The notes beneath the pieces were generated by a model. It worked only from the letters and a program-made list of their open reading frames with translations. It was not told the DNA's origin and ran no database searches. Both the position numbers and the translations under genes were made by a program. This document shows positions 11,896 through 22,582 of a stretch of DNA of 64,000 nucleotides, piece after piece (the stretch's first letter is position 1; every line of letters begins with the position of its first letter). This DNA is from Chelonoidis abingdonii (Eukaryota > Chordata > Testudines > Testudinidae): contig NC_133782.1 of assembly GCF_003597395.2 (NCBI RefSeq), forward strand, positions 4,406,973 to 4,470,972. The letters run 5' to 3'.

Positions 11896-12809
11896 GGAAG
11901 GTCACAAGTAGCCAATGCAAACGGTATGAGCAAAAGAAAAGATTTCCTCTTCAGATAAGAGGCTAGAGGGGGCATGTCCTAATCTCCAGAGCGCGGAGGT
12001 TTTATATGTGGCATTCCTATTTGTGCGGAAAGGTTTTACCATGATAGTTGCTGCTCTGGACTAAGGAGGAAATGATGTACCCCTCAAATGGACACTTCAT
12101 GGTAGTGTGCAGGAAGTCAGAGCCTGTGCTTAACTCTGCCACTTCAGAGCCCCCGTCCTGGAAAGGTAGTAATGCTTGGGTCGGGCCCTTTCTGGATTGG
12201 GGATCACTTTTGAAGAGCCTCTTGCGCAGACACCTTCCATCCAGACCACAGGCCCATGCCTCCCCTACGGGATAGCACTTGGCTCTGTGACAAAGCCACA
12301 GTAAGACCATATAAAGAGACCAGAGAAAAATATTCATTCCAGTGAGGCAGGCGCAGCTGTTGAGTTGCACCCCTATGTTCTGCATTTGGGCTGTTGATTT
12401 CCTCTCCCTGCATGGAGGACTTCATGTTTTATAGTCCCCAATATCCCGCTGCTGCCTGCAGGCCCCAGTACTCCAAGATCCCCCTCACTTGACTTTGGGA
12501 GCGTTTGCTGTCATCAGCCAGTCTGAGCACAGTTACATTTATTCCATGAAATACCTAATAAACACTCAACAGAGAGTGCAGAGCAATTCTTGACCTTTTC
12601 TTTTTAGTTCAGTTTGTTAAAAAGGCCTGTAGGAGCCCTTGTGGAGCCTTGGCTGCTGCTAGCAAGCATCACTGCTTGGAGGTTGCCAGATGCATCCTCA
12701 CCACCACAGAAGATACCCAGACACTACTACAGTGAGGAGTGGGGGGTGGGGGGGAGAGAGAGAGAAAACCCAGAATGACTCCAGCTCTTTGCAGCCCATT
12801 GCTTGAACA
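11896..12809. other. Non-coding stretch, no gene seen
   Basis: No recognised gene. A G-rich run with GAGAGAGAGAGA is at about 12737-12766. The 122-codon frame at 12017-12385 on the minus strand has no recognisable domain and overlaps an equally open plus frame, so it is not taken as coding. Confidence 0.5.
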
Positions 12810-12983
12810 GGGGAGGGATAGCTCAGTGGCTTGAGCATTGGCTAAACTCAGGGTTGTGAGTTCAATCCTTGAGGGATCCATTTAGGCAACTAGGGTAAAA
12901 AACTGTCTGGGGATTCGTCCTGCTTTGAGCAGGGGGTTGGACTAGATACCTCCTCAGGTCCCTTCTAACCCTGCTATTCCATG
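12810..12983 (+). mobile_element. tRNA-derived SINE with CR1-like tail, copy 1
   Basis: The head starts GGGGAGGGATAGCTCAGTGG, in which TAGCTCAGTGG (12819-12829) is an RNA polymerase III box A. GAGTTCAATCC (12858-12868) is box B. The tail GAGCAGGGGGTTGGACTAGA followed by CCTCCTCAGGTCCCTTCTAA and CTATTCCATGA copies the 3' end of CR1 seen at 9617-9690. A pol III tRNA head with a CR1 tail is the design of turtle Cry-type SINEs, which are thought to be mobilised by CR1 machinery. It is not a functional tRNA gene. Confidence 0.88.
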
Positions 12984-14299
12984 AAGAATGACAGCTCTAG
13001 TAAATGCCTTCTCTGACTTGAGCTGCCTTTGCAATCCTTTCCTGCCTATGACCCTTTCTAACATCCACAGCTGAACAGGAATCACCTCTGAGCTCAGAAT
13101 GGCTTGTGAATGTGTCCAGAGCTTGGCTCTCTACTGCCTTACTCTTTGGGTCATCATTTACCCTAGTGCAAAATGCTACCTTTCGTATTCTGCTGGTGAT
13201 ACATGCTGCTTTGCACTCCCTTTACGGTGACAACACAAGGTGAGGGCTATGGGAGGGATCACGCCTCTGGTATCTTTGCTTTCAGAGCACTTTGGGATCC
13301 CTCGAAAAGCATGATACCAACCCAGATTCTGTTCTATTTTATCTGGCAAGGCTTAGGTTGCAGAATAACAGACCCAGTGGTTGGTTGGTTTGTTTTTAAT
13401 CTGAGGGGAAATCTTCACACCTTCATTTGCTCTTTTCCACATCAGGCCCTCAGCCTGGAAACCCAGCGCTTCAGTGTGGGCAGTTGCCCATCTATCTACA
13501 ATTGCAGTTTTTACACTTTTCTTCCCCCGTCTTCTTCTCTTCTGCCAAGGGCCCATGAGTCAACTTCCCCTCTTCAGCAGCTGACCAAAGATGGCCCCCT
13601 CCTTACTTTTCCAGGCTGTCTCACTGATACCATAATGCGAAACCAATAGTCAATAATAAGTAACAAGGGAAGGGGAGGCTCAGTAGAGCCAGTCTCCGTA
13701 GGGATAAGCAGAGCGTGGTACATAGCGACCTGGGGCTCAAGTCCATCCCTGGTGACCTCTGCTAACTTCATTGGAGTTTCACTGAGAAGGAAGCAGGGCT
13801 CTGTGTTCAGTCATAGAGGACATCAGGGGCACGAACCATTGTACATCAACAGTCACCTGCTCCAGTCTTTAATAAAAAGGCCCCTTGATCGACTGCAGAG
13901 GAGGGCTGATACAGAATGCACTTGGCCTCCTCTTTCTTGGGGGCAGTGGGGGTGTGAAGGGGTATTGGCTGCATCCGTGCAGATGGTGAGTTGTTTGTGC
14001 TTACCAGATAATTTGATGACTTTATCTGATCACAGGCTTTCCTGAGGAAGGAAGGGAGAGTCTGAGTCACTTGAAAATGAAGGCCCTTCTTCTCTGGGTA
14101 TGGCTAGCTGGACCACAGAGTCCCGTTAGAAGAAAGCAGATAATCTGGTGTCTTAGGCTGAAGAGGGTCCACTGTGGTTCCTCTTTTTAATTTCCAGCCA
14201 AAACTGACAATGGGCTCCTGGATGTATTGATAGGCTGCTTAGCTGTTTTAGTCATTATTAGATACAGTGAGTAGCTGTCCAAGTGTGTGAGATGTGTGG
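12984..14299. other. Non-coding stretch, no gene seen
   Basis: Mixed unique sequence. A palindrome-core relic, AACTTCATTGGAGTTTCACT, is at about 13763. The 148-codon frame at 13203-13649 has no recognisable domain and contains no convincing exon borders. Confidence 0.5.
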
Positions 14300-14575
14300 T
14301 CTGAGAAGAGAACTGGGAATCATGAGTTCAGATCCCAGCACTGACAAAAACTCAGTGACTAGCTCTCTGTGCCTCAATTTCCCCATCTGTAAAATGGGTT
14401 AATGAAATGTACTCGCCTATCTCATGGGGGAAGGGACTTAATTAGACTGGAATTTTCAAAACAGCCTAAGGGATTTAGACACGCAAATCTCTAACTCTCT
14501 TAGACTGCTTTAAAAATCCCAGGCTTGATGTCTGTAAAGTGCTTTGAAGATGACAAACGTTATTAAGCATTGTTC
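14300..14575 (+). mobile_element. MIR-type SINE, interrupted
   Basis: MIR core features in order: GGTCTGAGAAGAGAACTGGG, AGTTCAGATCCCAGCACTGA, TGCCTCAATTTCCCCATCTG followed by TAAAATGGG, and GTAAAGCGCTTTG-like GTAAAGTGCTTTGAAGAT. A stretch at about 14450-14525 (TTTTCAAAACAGCCTAAGGG) looks like a palindromic repeat inserted between the core and the 3' part. MIRs are ancient amniote tRNA-SINEs; this copy is a fossil. Confidence 0.75.
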
Positions 14576-14794
14576 TTGCTTTAATTTGGAGCAGCTAAGG
14601 GGCGGAAGGGGACAATTCTCCCTTCTCTTCCCTCCCAAATTCTAGTATGTGAATTCTGGCCGGCATAGAACATCTGATAATTTAACCCTGTTGAACCACA
14701 AATAAAACCCTCCCCATTCTCCGGCCAACCCATTTGTATTCCGAACTGCTGCGAAGGCCCAGTCCTCGCCAAACTGGGCTGAAATAAGACTCAG

Positions 14795-14925
14795 CACTTA
14801 CACAGCACCAACATTCTCCCAGAGCACTTTACAGAGAGAAGCTGCAGCAGCAGAGCAGGGATGAAAACTCAGTAGATCCCGTCTTCCAGCCCTGGACTCT
14901 GTCCACTAGACCGCACTGCTCTCTG
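14795..14925 (-). mobile_element. MIR-type SINE fragment
   Basis: The plus strand shows the reverse of a MIR: AGAGCACTTTACAGAGAGAA, then CTCTGTCCACTAGACCGCAC and TGCTCTCT. The middle is poorly preserved. Confidence 0.5.
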
Positions 14926-15535
14926 AATAATTAAAGTGAACATTTTAAATGATGCCAGGTTTAGAATCTTTCAGGCCCATTCTACTACCTAGGATTCAGG
15001 GACTCCCCTTTGATTATCAAGACTGCTGTGCAGTAGTAGGGATATTTCCCTTTAATCCAAGGATCTCACAGCCAAAGCTTTACAAGCCCTTGTTCATTAA
15101 ACCTCTCAGCCCCGTGGTTTTACACTCATTCAGTGTTTTTCACGGCAACCATGCAATGGTGTTTGTCATCACTAATGCTGCTGCTCCTGACTGTGGGTCG
15201 CTGACTCCAGGCCCATCTCTTTCTGTAACTCCCCCAAGGCATTCTAGCTTGAATGGAGTCCGAGCGACATAACATTCCCCTCCTTCCTTCCGCCCCAGTG
15301 AGGGCAAAAAGGAAATGCCGAGAAACAGATGCCATGGAAGAAAGAACGAGAGACAGCACTGACCGTTTTCATCAGGAGAGTGAAAAAGGGAGTTGCTGAC
15401 ATGATGCCCGGGGTGCAAATGCATCATCACAAGAAAATTGAAAACAAGAGATAAAAATCTAGCAGCAGTGGATAAATTCAACAAAGAGACAGGTTCATGC
15501 CCTCCTAGAAGAAAACCCAGATAATTAAACTCCAT
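14926..15535. other. Non-coding stretch, no gene seen
   Basis: No recognised repeat or exon. Overlapping frames on both strands (14949-15272 plus, 15140-15535 minus) cannot both be coding and neither shows a domain. Confidence 0.5.
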
Positions 15536-15548
15536 TACTCTGCTAAAG

Positions 15549-15770
15549 CAGCAGAGAATCCTGGGGCACCTTATAGACTAACAGACGTTTTGGAGCATGA
15601 GCTTTCGTGGGTGAATACCCACTTCGTCAGACGCAAACCTGCATCTGACGAAGTGGGTATTCACCCACGAAAGCTCACGCTCCAAAACGTCTGTTAGTCT
15701 ATAAGGTGCCACAGGATTCTCTGCTGCTTTTACAGATCCAGACTAACACGGCTACCCCTCTGATACTTGA
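15549..15770. mobile_element. Penelope-type element tail inserted as a hairpin
   Basis: The 222-bp insertion is flanked by a perfect 13-bp duplication, TACTCTGCTAAAG (15536-15548 and 15771-15783). It consists of two head-to-head copies of the same terminal sequence. The left arm, about 15546-15634, and the right arm, about 15641-15731, are near-perfect reverse complements with a 6-bp spacer (AAACCT). Both carry GGCACCTTATAGACTAACAG and TTCGTGGGTGAATACCCACT. After the right arm the unique end ATCCAGACTAACACGGCTAC runs to CTCTGATACTTGA. The sequence matches the 3' end of a retroelement I recall from turtle genomes as Penelope-like (GIY-YIG). The family label is recalled; the hairpin and duplication are seen directly. 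Confidence 0.8.
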
Positions 15771-15783
15771 TACTCTGCTAAAG

Positions 15784-16920
15784 TCTTTGGTGACTGGCTT
15801 GAGAAACCAAGTACTTTGAACTAATTTTCTTTTTCTTTAGAGAACATCAGCAATGCTGACCATGAAATGGTGGAGGGGCAAGAGGCTGCTACCACTGAGT
15901 ACTGCTGAAACGGCTTGGGGTGCAGAGTGTGTGCATGCGCCAACCTTTGATGTCTGCAGGACGGGTACCACAGCTTGGCTAGGCCAGAAGGGAAATGAGT
16001 TGGAAGGTTTCAGAAGGATCCCTAAATAGCTTAGGTTGACTCCCTTAAAACTGTAAATCTCTGCTCAGGGCAGGCTAGCAGGGAGGGCTGCCGGTCTGGA
16101 TTGAAGCACATTGGTGGAGTAGTGTTGGGCCCAGGAAGTGCAGCCAGTCAGGACTGTGTTGCATTATCAAAACTTATGGCAGGAGACTGGTCCACTCAGA
16201 TTGCAGACTTTACTCAATGCTGTTAGTCCATTGATGTAACCAGTGCCACTGTTCTAGAAGACAAGAGATAGAAGAGCTAGACCAGCCTTATGTCTATTTT
16301 TTAATAACAGTATGTGATTTTCCGTAAAGTTCCCCCAAAGTGTTAACACACTGCACCTGGGATTCAGATGAGCTGGAGGCTTTAAAACTTTTACTAAACT
16401 CAGCTAGGATTACTAGAGAGAGAGGAAGAGGGCAGCAAGCTGCTGAATCCACATATAGAAAGGCCTCTGGGATCTCAAATTAATAGGCTAGAGAGGGGGC
16501 TGTTCCCAGTGTGTTTTATTTATGGGAATCAGGACAATTAAGTTCTATGAATACACAGAAATAGTGATCAGTATCACCCACAGTTTGCACTGCCCAGGAC
16601 CACAGCCTTGGTAGATGTATAAGTGTGAAGTCTTGGAAGGTCAAACGCTAACTTTAAAACAAAGTGTGTGTGTGTGAGAGAGGGAGAGAGAGAGAGAAGT
16701 TTCACCTACTTGACTTTTTATCTCCTTTTTTGGACTAAAGTAAAATTAACATGTGTAGAGCAGGAAGTTAAGCTCCAGTCACTCAGAGCCTGACTTCTTA
16801 GCCCTCAAATTGTCCCACTCAAGTCACTGGGGCCAAATGTGGAGTAAGATGCTACAATCTCTGGGCACAGCAATCTGGCCCATATTATATCATTCCTTTA
16901 CATCTGGATTTAACTCACCC
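15784..16920. other. Non-coding stretch with a GT/GA microsatellite
   Basis: Unique-looking sequence. A mixed (GT)n(GA)n microsatellite covers about 16662-16700. No gene recognised. Confidence 0.55.
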
Positions 16921-17053
16921 TGGGTGAATTTCACCCAGTGCAGAGGTGCACTAGGCCTAAGCAGTACTTGTGCCCTATTCTGTGGGCTTAGGTGGGACTT
17001 AAGAGGTCCCAAACCTTGTTCTGGCACCTCTGCACAGAGGTGGATTTCACCCA
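16921..17053. repeat. Foldback palindrome, 133 bp
   Basis: Arms at 16921-16949 (TGGGTGAATTTCACCCAGTG then CAGAGGTGC) and 17024-17053 (GCACCTCTGCACAGAGGTGG then ATTTCACCCA) are inverted copies. The loop itself holds a weaker inverted pair, GGCCTAAGCAGTACTTGTGC against GGGCTTAGGTGGGACTTAAG. This is the shape of a foldback MITE; similar GTGAAATTCACCC repeats are known to me from turtles. No target duplication was identified. Confidence 0.65.
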
Positions 17054-18019
17054 AAGCGATGCTGGGGCTCCTAAACACAGACTGTCTCTGGACACTCCCA
17101 AAAATCTGCCTGTGTTCATATGGACACACAGTGTGAGACTGGATGGTCCTGCCACATTGGTAGTGAATGCAGTACAGTGAGTGCGTGAGCCCTCTTTAAC
17201 CTACAGAGCCCCAGGAAGTGGAAGCTTTGTTGAATGGGTGGGATCTAGGGCATGGGCCTGCACTGGAGAAGAGCAAATGCACCTCCCTTTTACTGTTCTC
17301 CTCAAGGCTAATCAAGTGCAGGTAAAAGGTACTGGGAGCTGCATTGATCAGGGCAAGGGAAGATGAGAGAACTCCCCACAATCCACCTATGAGAGTGAGA
17401 GGATAGTCCAGTCTCTCTCTGAGATGCCAACACAGCCACCAGTCAAGCTCACTGATACACACAAGTGTAATGCCAGTAGAGAGAGAGGTAACACAGATAC
17501 TGATCCACTAGGCAGTGGATCATTAATTTCATACAGGCCACCAACACAGCCATCAGATGTCAGTTACCAGCTTGACCCAGATGGGAACCAATGACCTAAA
17601 GGAGGAAGCTGCCCTATCCCATAACCAGCTTCCCCAGCATCTATTGATTTTCCTGGAGGAGGAAGAACCTCTTTGGTGGAACCACCTGCACTACATGTCT
17701 GGAAACTTATATCCATCTTGCTTTGCAGGAGAAATATGTCTGGTGAGCAGCCAGGAGATGGAATATGGTGACAATCTGCCCATATGTAACCCAGCAAAGC
17801 TGTTGTGGATCAGAACTAAGAGTTCATGAGCACAGCTACGTGAGGGAAGCTTACACAGTGTTTGACTTCTCTGAACCTGGCCTCAGCCAATGCTACCAAT
17901 CTCCTTACAGAAGGTCACAAATTATAGTAGCAAGAAGTGTTGCAAGGACCAGCAGAGGATAGCAGGAGGGCTACCACCTTTTAGTGGAAAACTAGGCATG
18001 ACAGAAACTTTCCCCATGG
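17054..18019. other. Non-coding stretch, no gene seen
   Basis: No recognised repeat, exon or RNA gene. Overlapping frames near 17557-17829 on both strands show no domain. Confidence 0.5.
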
Positions 18020-18027
18020 CAAGCAGC

Positions 18028-18363
18028 CAGGGGCGGCTCTAGACATTTCGCCGCCCCAAGCATGGTGGCATGCTGCAGGGGGTGCTCTGCCGGTCGCCGG
18101 TCCAGTGGCTCCGGTGGACATCCTGCAGGTGTGCCTGCGGAGGGTCCATTGGTCCTGCAGCTCCACTGAAGCCATGGGACCAGTGGACCCTCCGCAGGCA
18201 CGCCTGAAGGAGGTCCACCAGAGCCGTGGGACCAGCGGACCCCCTGCAGGCAAGCCGCCGAAGGCGGTCTGCCTGCCGCCCTCCCGGCGACAGGCAGAGT
18301 GGCCCCCCTTGGCATGTCGCCCCAAGCACACGCTTGGCGTGCTGGGGTCTGGAGCAGCCCCTG
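18028..18363. mobile_element. hAT MITE, GC-rich, with perfect 8-bp duplication
   Basis: This 336-bp element begins CAGGGGCGGCTCTAGACATT and ends GGTCTGGAGCAGCCCCTG; the ends are inverted repeats with a few mismatches. It is flanked by a perfect 8-bp target duplication, CAAGCAGC (18020-18027 and 18364-18371), the hallmark of hAT insertion. The interior is itself palindromic (CCTGCAGGTGTGCCTGCGGA against TCCGCAGGCACGCCTGAAGG) and GC-rich, so open frames of 115-153 codons appear on both strands here. They are artefacts of the palindrome and not genes. Confidence 0.88.
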
Positions 18364-18371
18364 CAAGCAGC

Positions 18372-18719
18372 AGACCTAGGATATTGCAATGGAGGGAGGA
18401 GTTATGGTTGGGGCGTGGCTTAGTATGTAAATTGGCATGCAAAATGTACTAGCAGCTAATGTCAAAAACAGGGAGCTAATTATTGTCAAGAAGATGCTTG
18501 AAATAAACTAACACGTTAAAACAATGAAATCTTTCTCTTCCCTTTTTGCAACTGAAAATTATTCAAAATCTTTCCTGACCCTAAATTTCTGTACGTATCT
18601 TTTTAAAACAAGAAATGTCCTTTTCCTTTATTTCTTTGGAGTGCTGGCTGTATCCCAGGGGGCTGAGTTCAGAGCTTTCAGCAAGGAGCATCTTTGAGTG
18701 ATAAGACTAAGTTTTTCAG
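18372..18719. other. Non-coding stretch, no gene seen
   Basis: Short unique stretch between a hAT MITE and a MIR. Nothing recognised. Confidence 0.5.
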
Positions 18720-18975
18720 GGCAGGGACTGTGAATTACTAGTAACTAGGGCACTGGCCTGGACCTCAGGAGAGGTGGGGTCTTGTCTCAGGTCAGCCATT
18801 AGCCTGCTGGGTGACTGTGGGCAAATCATGTCACCTGTCAGTGCCTCAGTTTCCCCATCCATTAAAAAAATAGAAGTAATGTGTCTGGGTCTGAACCCTT
18901 TTGTAAAGCACTTTGAATGCTACTGATGGAAAGCGCTCTCTCTGTAAGAACGAGGTGATATTATTATTATGTCTG
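18720..18975 (+). mobile_element. MIR-type SINE
   Basis: Plus-strand MIR features: GGGCACTGGCCTGGACCTCA, GGGTGACTGTGGGCAAATCA, TGCCTCAGTTTCCCCATCCA, and a 3' part with GTAAAGCACTTTGAATGCTA and a terminal TATTATTATTATG. One of the better kept MIR relics here. Confidence 0.75.
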
Positions 18976-19514
18976 TCTAGTGTTCAGTTCAGCGGCAGCC
19001 CAGCCTGGCTGTCCTTTAGGTGCTACCCGCTATTAATAATGGATAATAATAATTAATAATAATATCACCTTTCTTTGTCTTTCCCTCATGAGATCCTGTT
19101 TGGGGTTTGGTTTTGCTTTGTATTTCTGGCAGGCTTTTCAAAAATAAATAGTAATACCTGAATTAGGAGCACAAGTCCCACAGAAAGTCAGGGTCTTAGC
19201 AGCTCTTTGAAAAGCCAGCCCTCACTGCCAGTGGGTTAGACGCTCTGTGATACAGTCAGAAATATGTCATTGATCTTTAACAAACTCCTCCAGTACCTGA
19301 TAACAGAAAAGATTGTCTTGCCACCGGCAGTCTTTAAACTTGTCCACAAATGTCCCGGGTTACACACAGACAGCTATGCTGGGGCAGCATGAAGCTATTC
19401 AACAGTTCTCCCTTGGCTTTCTTCCTCTGCATAAATGGAGATTGGGCTACAGGACAAAAATCCCCAACAAAAGACCCCAGACCTGTCCTGTAGTTCTGAG
19501 GCCAGACTGCAAAT
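18976..19514. other. Non-coding stretch with an ATT/AAT microsatellite
   Basis: A short AATAATAATTAATAATAATA run lies at about 19035-19060. No gene recognised. Confidence 0.5.
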
Positions 19515-19720
19515 CTAGGGCCTGGGTTTCCTCTTACTCACACTGGTGCAGTAATCCCAGTGAAGTCAATGTCATTACACCTGTGTAAGTGAGAGGAGAA
19601 TCAAGCACTATACTCTGCAGATCAGTTATGAATGCACCATAAGTCTGATTCTGCTCCCTTTGAAATCAGTGACAAAACTCTCATTGACTTCAACTGGAGC
19701 AGCATCTGGGTCAATGTAGA
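19515..19720. repeat. Two short palindromic repeats
   Basis: First unit, about 19515-19605: CCTCTTACTCACACTGGTGC pairs with ACACCTGTGTAAGTGAGAGG around AGTGAAGTCAATGTCATTAC. Second unit, about 19640-19720: TGATTCTGCTCCCTTTGAAA pairs with TTCAACTGGAGCAGCATCTG around ATTGACTTCAA. Both are decayed foldback elements of the same style as 20165-20265 and 20621-20735. Confidence 0.55.
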
Positions 19721-20164
19721 GAAAGACTTGCACATCTCCAGGCCATAATATCCCGGTGATGTTAGCCCTATGCAGGCAAACTGATCAAAAGGTGTTTTCT
19801 CTCAAGAATTAGAATGTAGCTGCTATTGACCAGAGGCCTTGAAATTGGAACAAAAAGCGGGTCAATTTTTTCAACATGCATTTTCATGAGTTTCCTAAAG
19901 CAGAGTTGTTGCTTTGCTAACTTCTCACCAAATTCACCAGCTGGGAATGATGTGGCTCTCTCCAACTCTCCTACAATCTGTCCAGGTTGCAAGGTTTTTT
20001 CATTTTTGTCCCTTTAGGTTTCTTTCTTTCTTAACAACAGATAAAGCTGCCAGCTGCAGCAATGATCTCTCAGCCCAGAGAACAGGAAAGGCAGTCTCTA
20101 AAAAGGCATGCAGGAAGTGGAAGGAGCAAAAGGTGCCACAGCTGCCTGTGGAAAACAGAGACTG

Positions 20165-20265
20165 TGGGTCAAATTCTGATCACAGATCAGTGTAAATCTG
20201 GAACCACCCCATCAACTTCAGTGGAGAGACCCTAGATGTACACGAGCGTATGAAGATAGCACTTG
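20165..20265. repeat. Short palindromic repeat, decayed
   Basis: GGGTCAAATTCTGATCACAG, a core TCAACTTCAGTGGAG and GTGTAAATCTGG mark another copy of the 'gattctgatctc / acaccagtgtaaat' foldback family. The right arm is poorly kept. Confidence 0.45.
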
Positions 20266-20620
20266 GCCCTGTCTCTTTACTTAGAATAGACACAGATCTC
20301 ATTCAGGGAACATGTTGTTTCATTTCACCTGAACAACAAGACATGCTGGGCAGTGACTTTGGGCTGATTAAAGCACAACTCAGGTGGCGTTAGTGTCATG
20401 CTGCAGATGCCAGAACCAGGAGCAGACACGTCAGTCAAGAGGCAGAATCAGCTAAACAAATTTCCCATTAAAAAACAAACGATCGCACTGTTTCCCTTCT
20501 TTGCAATTTAAGTTCCCCCACTATGGCAGGAGGAGTTTAGAGACCCAGCTTACAGACAAGGAGGGACCACAGTCCAAGGACCTATTCCTGAAAACTCCTA
20601 CTCACATGAGTGGTCCCATT

Positions 20621-20735
20621 GGGCCTGATTCTGGTCTCAGTTACACCAGGGTAAATCCAGAGTGATTCCACCAAAGTCAGGGGAATGAATGCCTCCTTAT
20701 TCATACTGATGCATGTGAGATCAGAACATGGCCCA
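20621..20735. repeat. Short palindromic repeat
   Basis: The left arm GGGCCTGATTCTGGTCTCAG pairs with the right arm TGAGATCAGAACATGGCCC. The interior ACACCAGGGTAAATCCAGAG lies next to a decayed TCCACCAAAGTCAGGGGAAT core. This is the clearest copy of this foldback family here; no coding content. Confidence 0.6.
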
Positions 20736-21049
20736 GTGGGATAGCTCACGTGAATAAGAGTTGCCAGGATCATACCCCAGGTTAGAAATAGACCAATTAT
20801 ATCCAGTGTCTCTTCAATATAGGAACAGCTGCACAAAATGACAGTGTGTAAAACTACATCACATGCACCACACTTTCTCTGCTAAAGGAACATGGGTTCA
20901 GACTGATGCAGTGAAATATACCTTCACAGCTACACAATGCTGAATTTAACACCAAGTAGAGAGCAAAAATGCAGCACCTGTACCTGTGATCATTTCTGTG
21001 CATTTCCCCAAGCAAGCTTTTTGGCAACACTTTCCCCACTGAATCATAA

Positions 21050-21295
21050 TAATAATCGTACTTTGTACTTCTAGAACATCTTGCATCTGAGGATGGCAAA
21101 CAGCAATTAATTAAGCCTCCCAGCACCCCAGGTGGCAGATACAGTATGTATTGCTGTAGAAAGTGAGGATTAATGTACTCATTTTACAATTAATTAATTA
21201 AGTGGCTAGCCCAAGGTTGCACAGTGAGTCAGTGACCGAGCTGAGAATAGACCCAGCAGTTCCCGCCACCCCTTGCTCTCACTACTAGACATCCC
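21050..21295 (-). mobile_element. MIR-type SINE
   Basis: The plus strand shows a reversed MIR: TACTCATTTTACAATTAATT, then CCCAAGGTTGCACAGTGAGT, GTGACCGAGCTGAGAATAGA and CTCTCACTACTAGAC. The 5' part at about 21055-21130 (TTCTAGAACATCTTGCATCT) fits the far 3' region of the SINE. Confidence 0.65.
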
Positions 21296-21799
21296 TTCCC
21301 TCCCTAGCCAATAATTAGTTCAGTCACATTCTGTTTCAACTGTTAGCCTTGTCTCCCACCACAGTGACTTCTTACAACCCCCACATTTGCTCCTGCTGTT
21401 AAGCTGAGCTCAGCAGAGTAGAGTCTCCGACTGTATTTTACCCCTTTGAAAGTTTTGTTTGCACAAAAGCAGGTACAGTATTCTCTAGGGCTTCCCCAAA
21501 TCACTAACCTGCAATTGTTAGCTGTGTATTTGTAAAGTGCTCTTTGCAGAGCCAGTTAAAACACATAATGTATTTCATTATTGCTATTATTTATTTACAG
21601 TTCTGATTATTCTCCCCTATCAGCTACTCCAGAGTACCGCCTACCGGGAGGCCCATGCTCTCTCCATATGTTGCTCAGGAGCCAACAAACTGGGATACCT
21701 TGGCAGGTGGACAGCGCAAACAGTAATCTGATCAACCAGGGCTGAGAACTTTCATCAGCCACTTGCTTCTCAATAAATCACCAATCCAGCGAACACCAA
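21296..21799. other. Non-coding stretch, no gene seen
   Basis: No recognised repeat or exon. Confidence 0.5.
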
Positions 21800-22035
21800 G
21801 GGCTTCCTAGAGAGGAAGGATGGTCCAGTGCTTAGGGTGCTAGCGTGGCACAAGGGAGATGTACTACGTTCAAATCCCTGGTCTGTTACTGGCTTCCTGT
21901 TTGACTTTGGACAAGTCACATCTCTCTGCCTCAGTTCCCGCTCAGTAAAATGGGGAAAATAGCCCAGACTCACCTCACAGGGGTGCTGGGAGGATACATA
22001 CATTTAAGATCATGGGGTGCTTAGATACTATGGTA
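21800..22035 (+). mobile_element. MIR-type SINE
   Basis: Plus-strand MIR features: GGATGGTCCAGTGCTTAGGG, TTCAAATCCCTGGTCTGTTA, GACTTTGGACAAGTCACATC, TGCCTCAGTTCCCGCTCAGT followed by AAAATGGGG, and GGGGTGCTGGGAGGATACAT. The core and box B-like segment are well kept. Confidence 0.75.
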
Positions 22036-22216
22036 AAGGGTGTGGTGTGAGTACCTAAGACAGCTAAACAAATCAGATAAAAGGGCCAGTCATTCCTGTC
22101 CATGAGAGGGGGGACATTTCCATAAGGATCCCCTCCAGAGTGATGTCTGGGTTGGGAAACGGAGGTGTGTTTGGCAAGTGTTTTAGCTCACACCTAGTAA
22201 TGAACATATTTTAAAG

Positions 22217-22441
22217 CAGAGGTTCTCAAACTGGGGGTCGAGACCCCTCGGGGGGCAGGAGGTTAATACATGGGGGGGGTCACAAGCTGTCAGCCTACGC
22301 CCCAAACCCCACTTTGTGTCCAGCATTTATAATGGTGTTAAATATATTTATATTATAAATATTTAATTTATAAAGGGGGGGTCGCACTCAGAGGCTTGCT
22401 ATGTGAACGGAGTCACCAGTACAAAAGTTTGAGAACCACCG
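22217..22441 (+). mobile_element. hAT MITE, family 'GGTTCTCAAAC', copy 1
   Basis: This 225-bp element starts CAGAGGTTCTCAAACTGGGG and ends AAAAGTTTGAGAACCACCG, so its ends are inverted repeats of about 15 bp. TTAAAG is directly repeated at both borders (22211-22216 and 22442-22447). An AT-rich block with TATTTATATTATAAATATTT sits in the middle. A second copy in opposite orientation lies at 32516-32734. No coding capacity. Confidence 0.8.
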
Positions 22442-22447
22442 TTAAAG

Positions 22448-22560
22448 CATTGCTGAGCACCTAGTGAGGACAAAGGCAGCGGTGCTTCAAAGGAACGAGC
22501 GTGCGTTTTTAACAGGCGTGCACTAACATGTTAAAGTCCTGGCGTAGACAAGGCGGTTGT
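22448..22560. repeat. Relic of a MITE with a GTCTAC-type end
   Basis: The segment ends GGCGTAGACAAGGCGG, a decayed inverse of the CCTTGTCTACAC end seen in the Harbinger copies, preceded by GTGCACTAACATGTTAAAGT. The left end may lie before the hAT MITE at 22217, at about 22160 (GTTTTAGCTCACACC). If so, the hAT inserted into this older MITE. Confidence 0.35.
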
Positions 22561-22582
22561 AGTTTTAGAATGTGTTAGATGG

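Noticed and set aside
12819..12868. A functional tRNA gene
   Set aside because: Box A and B are present, but no cloverleaf or anticodon arm is evident and the CR1-like tail marks a SINE.
18039..18452. Four overlapping frames of 115-153 codons
   Set aside because: They are explained by the GC-rich palindromic hAT MITE at 18028-18363.
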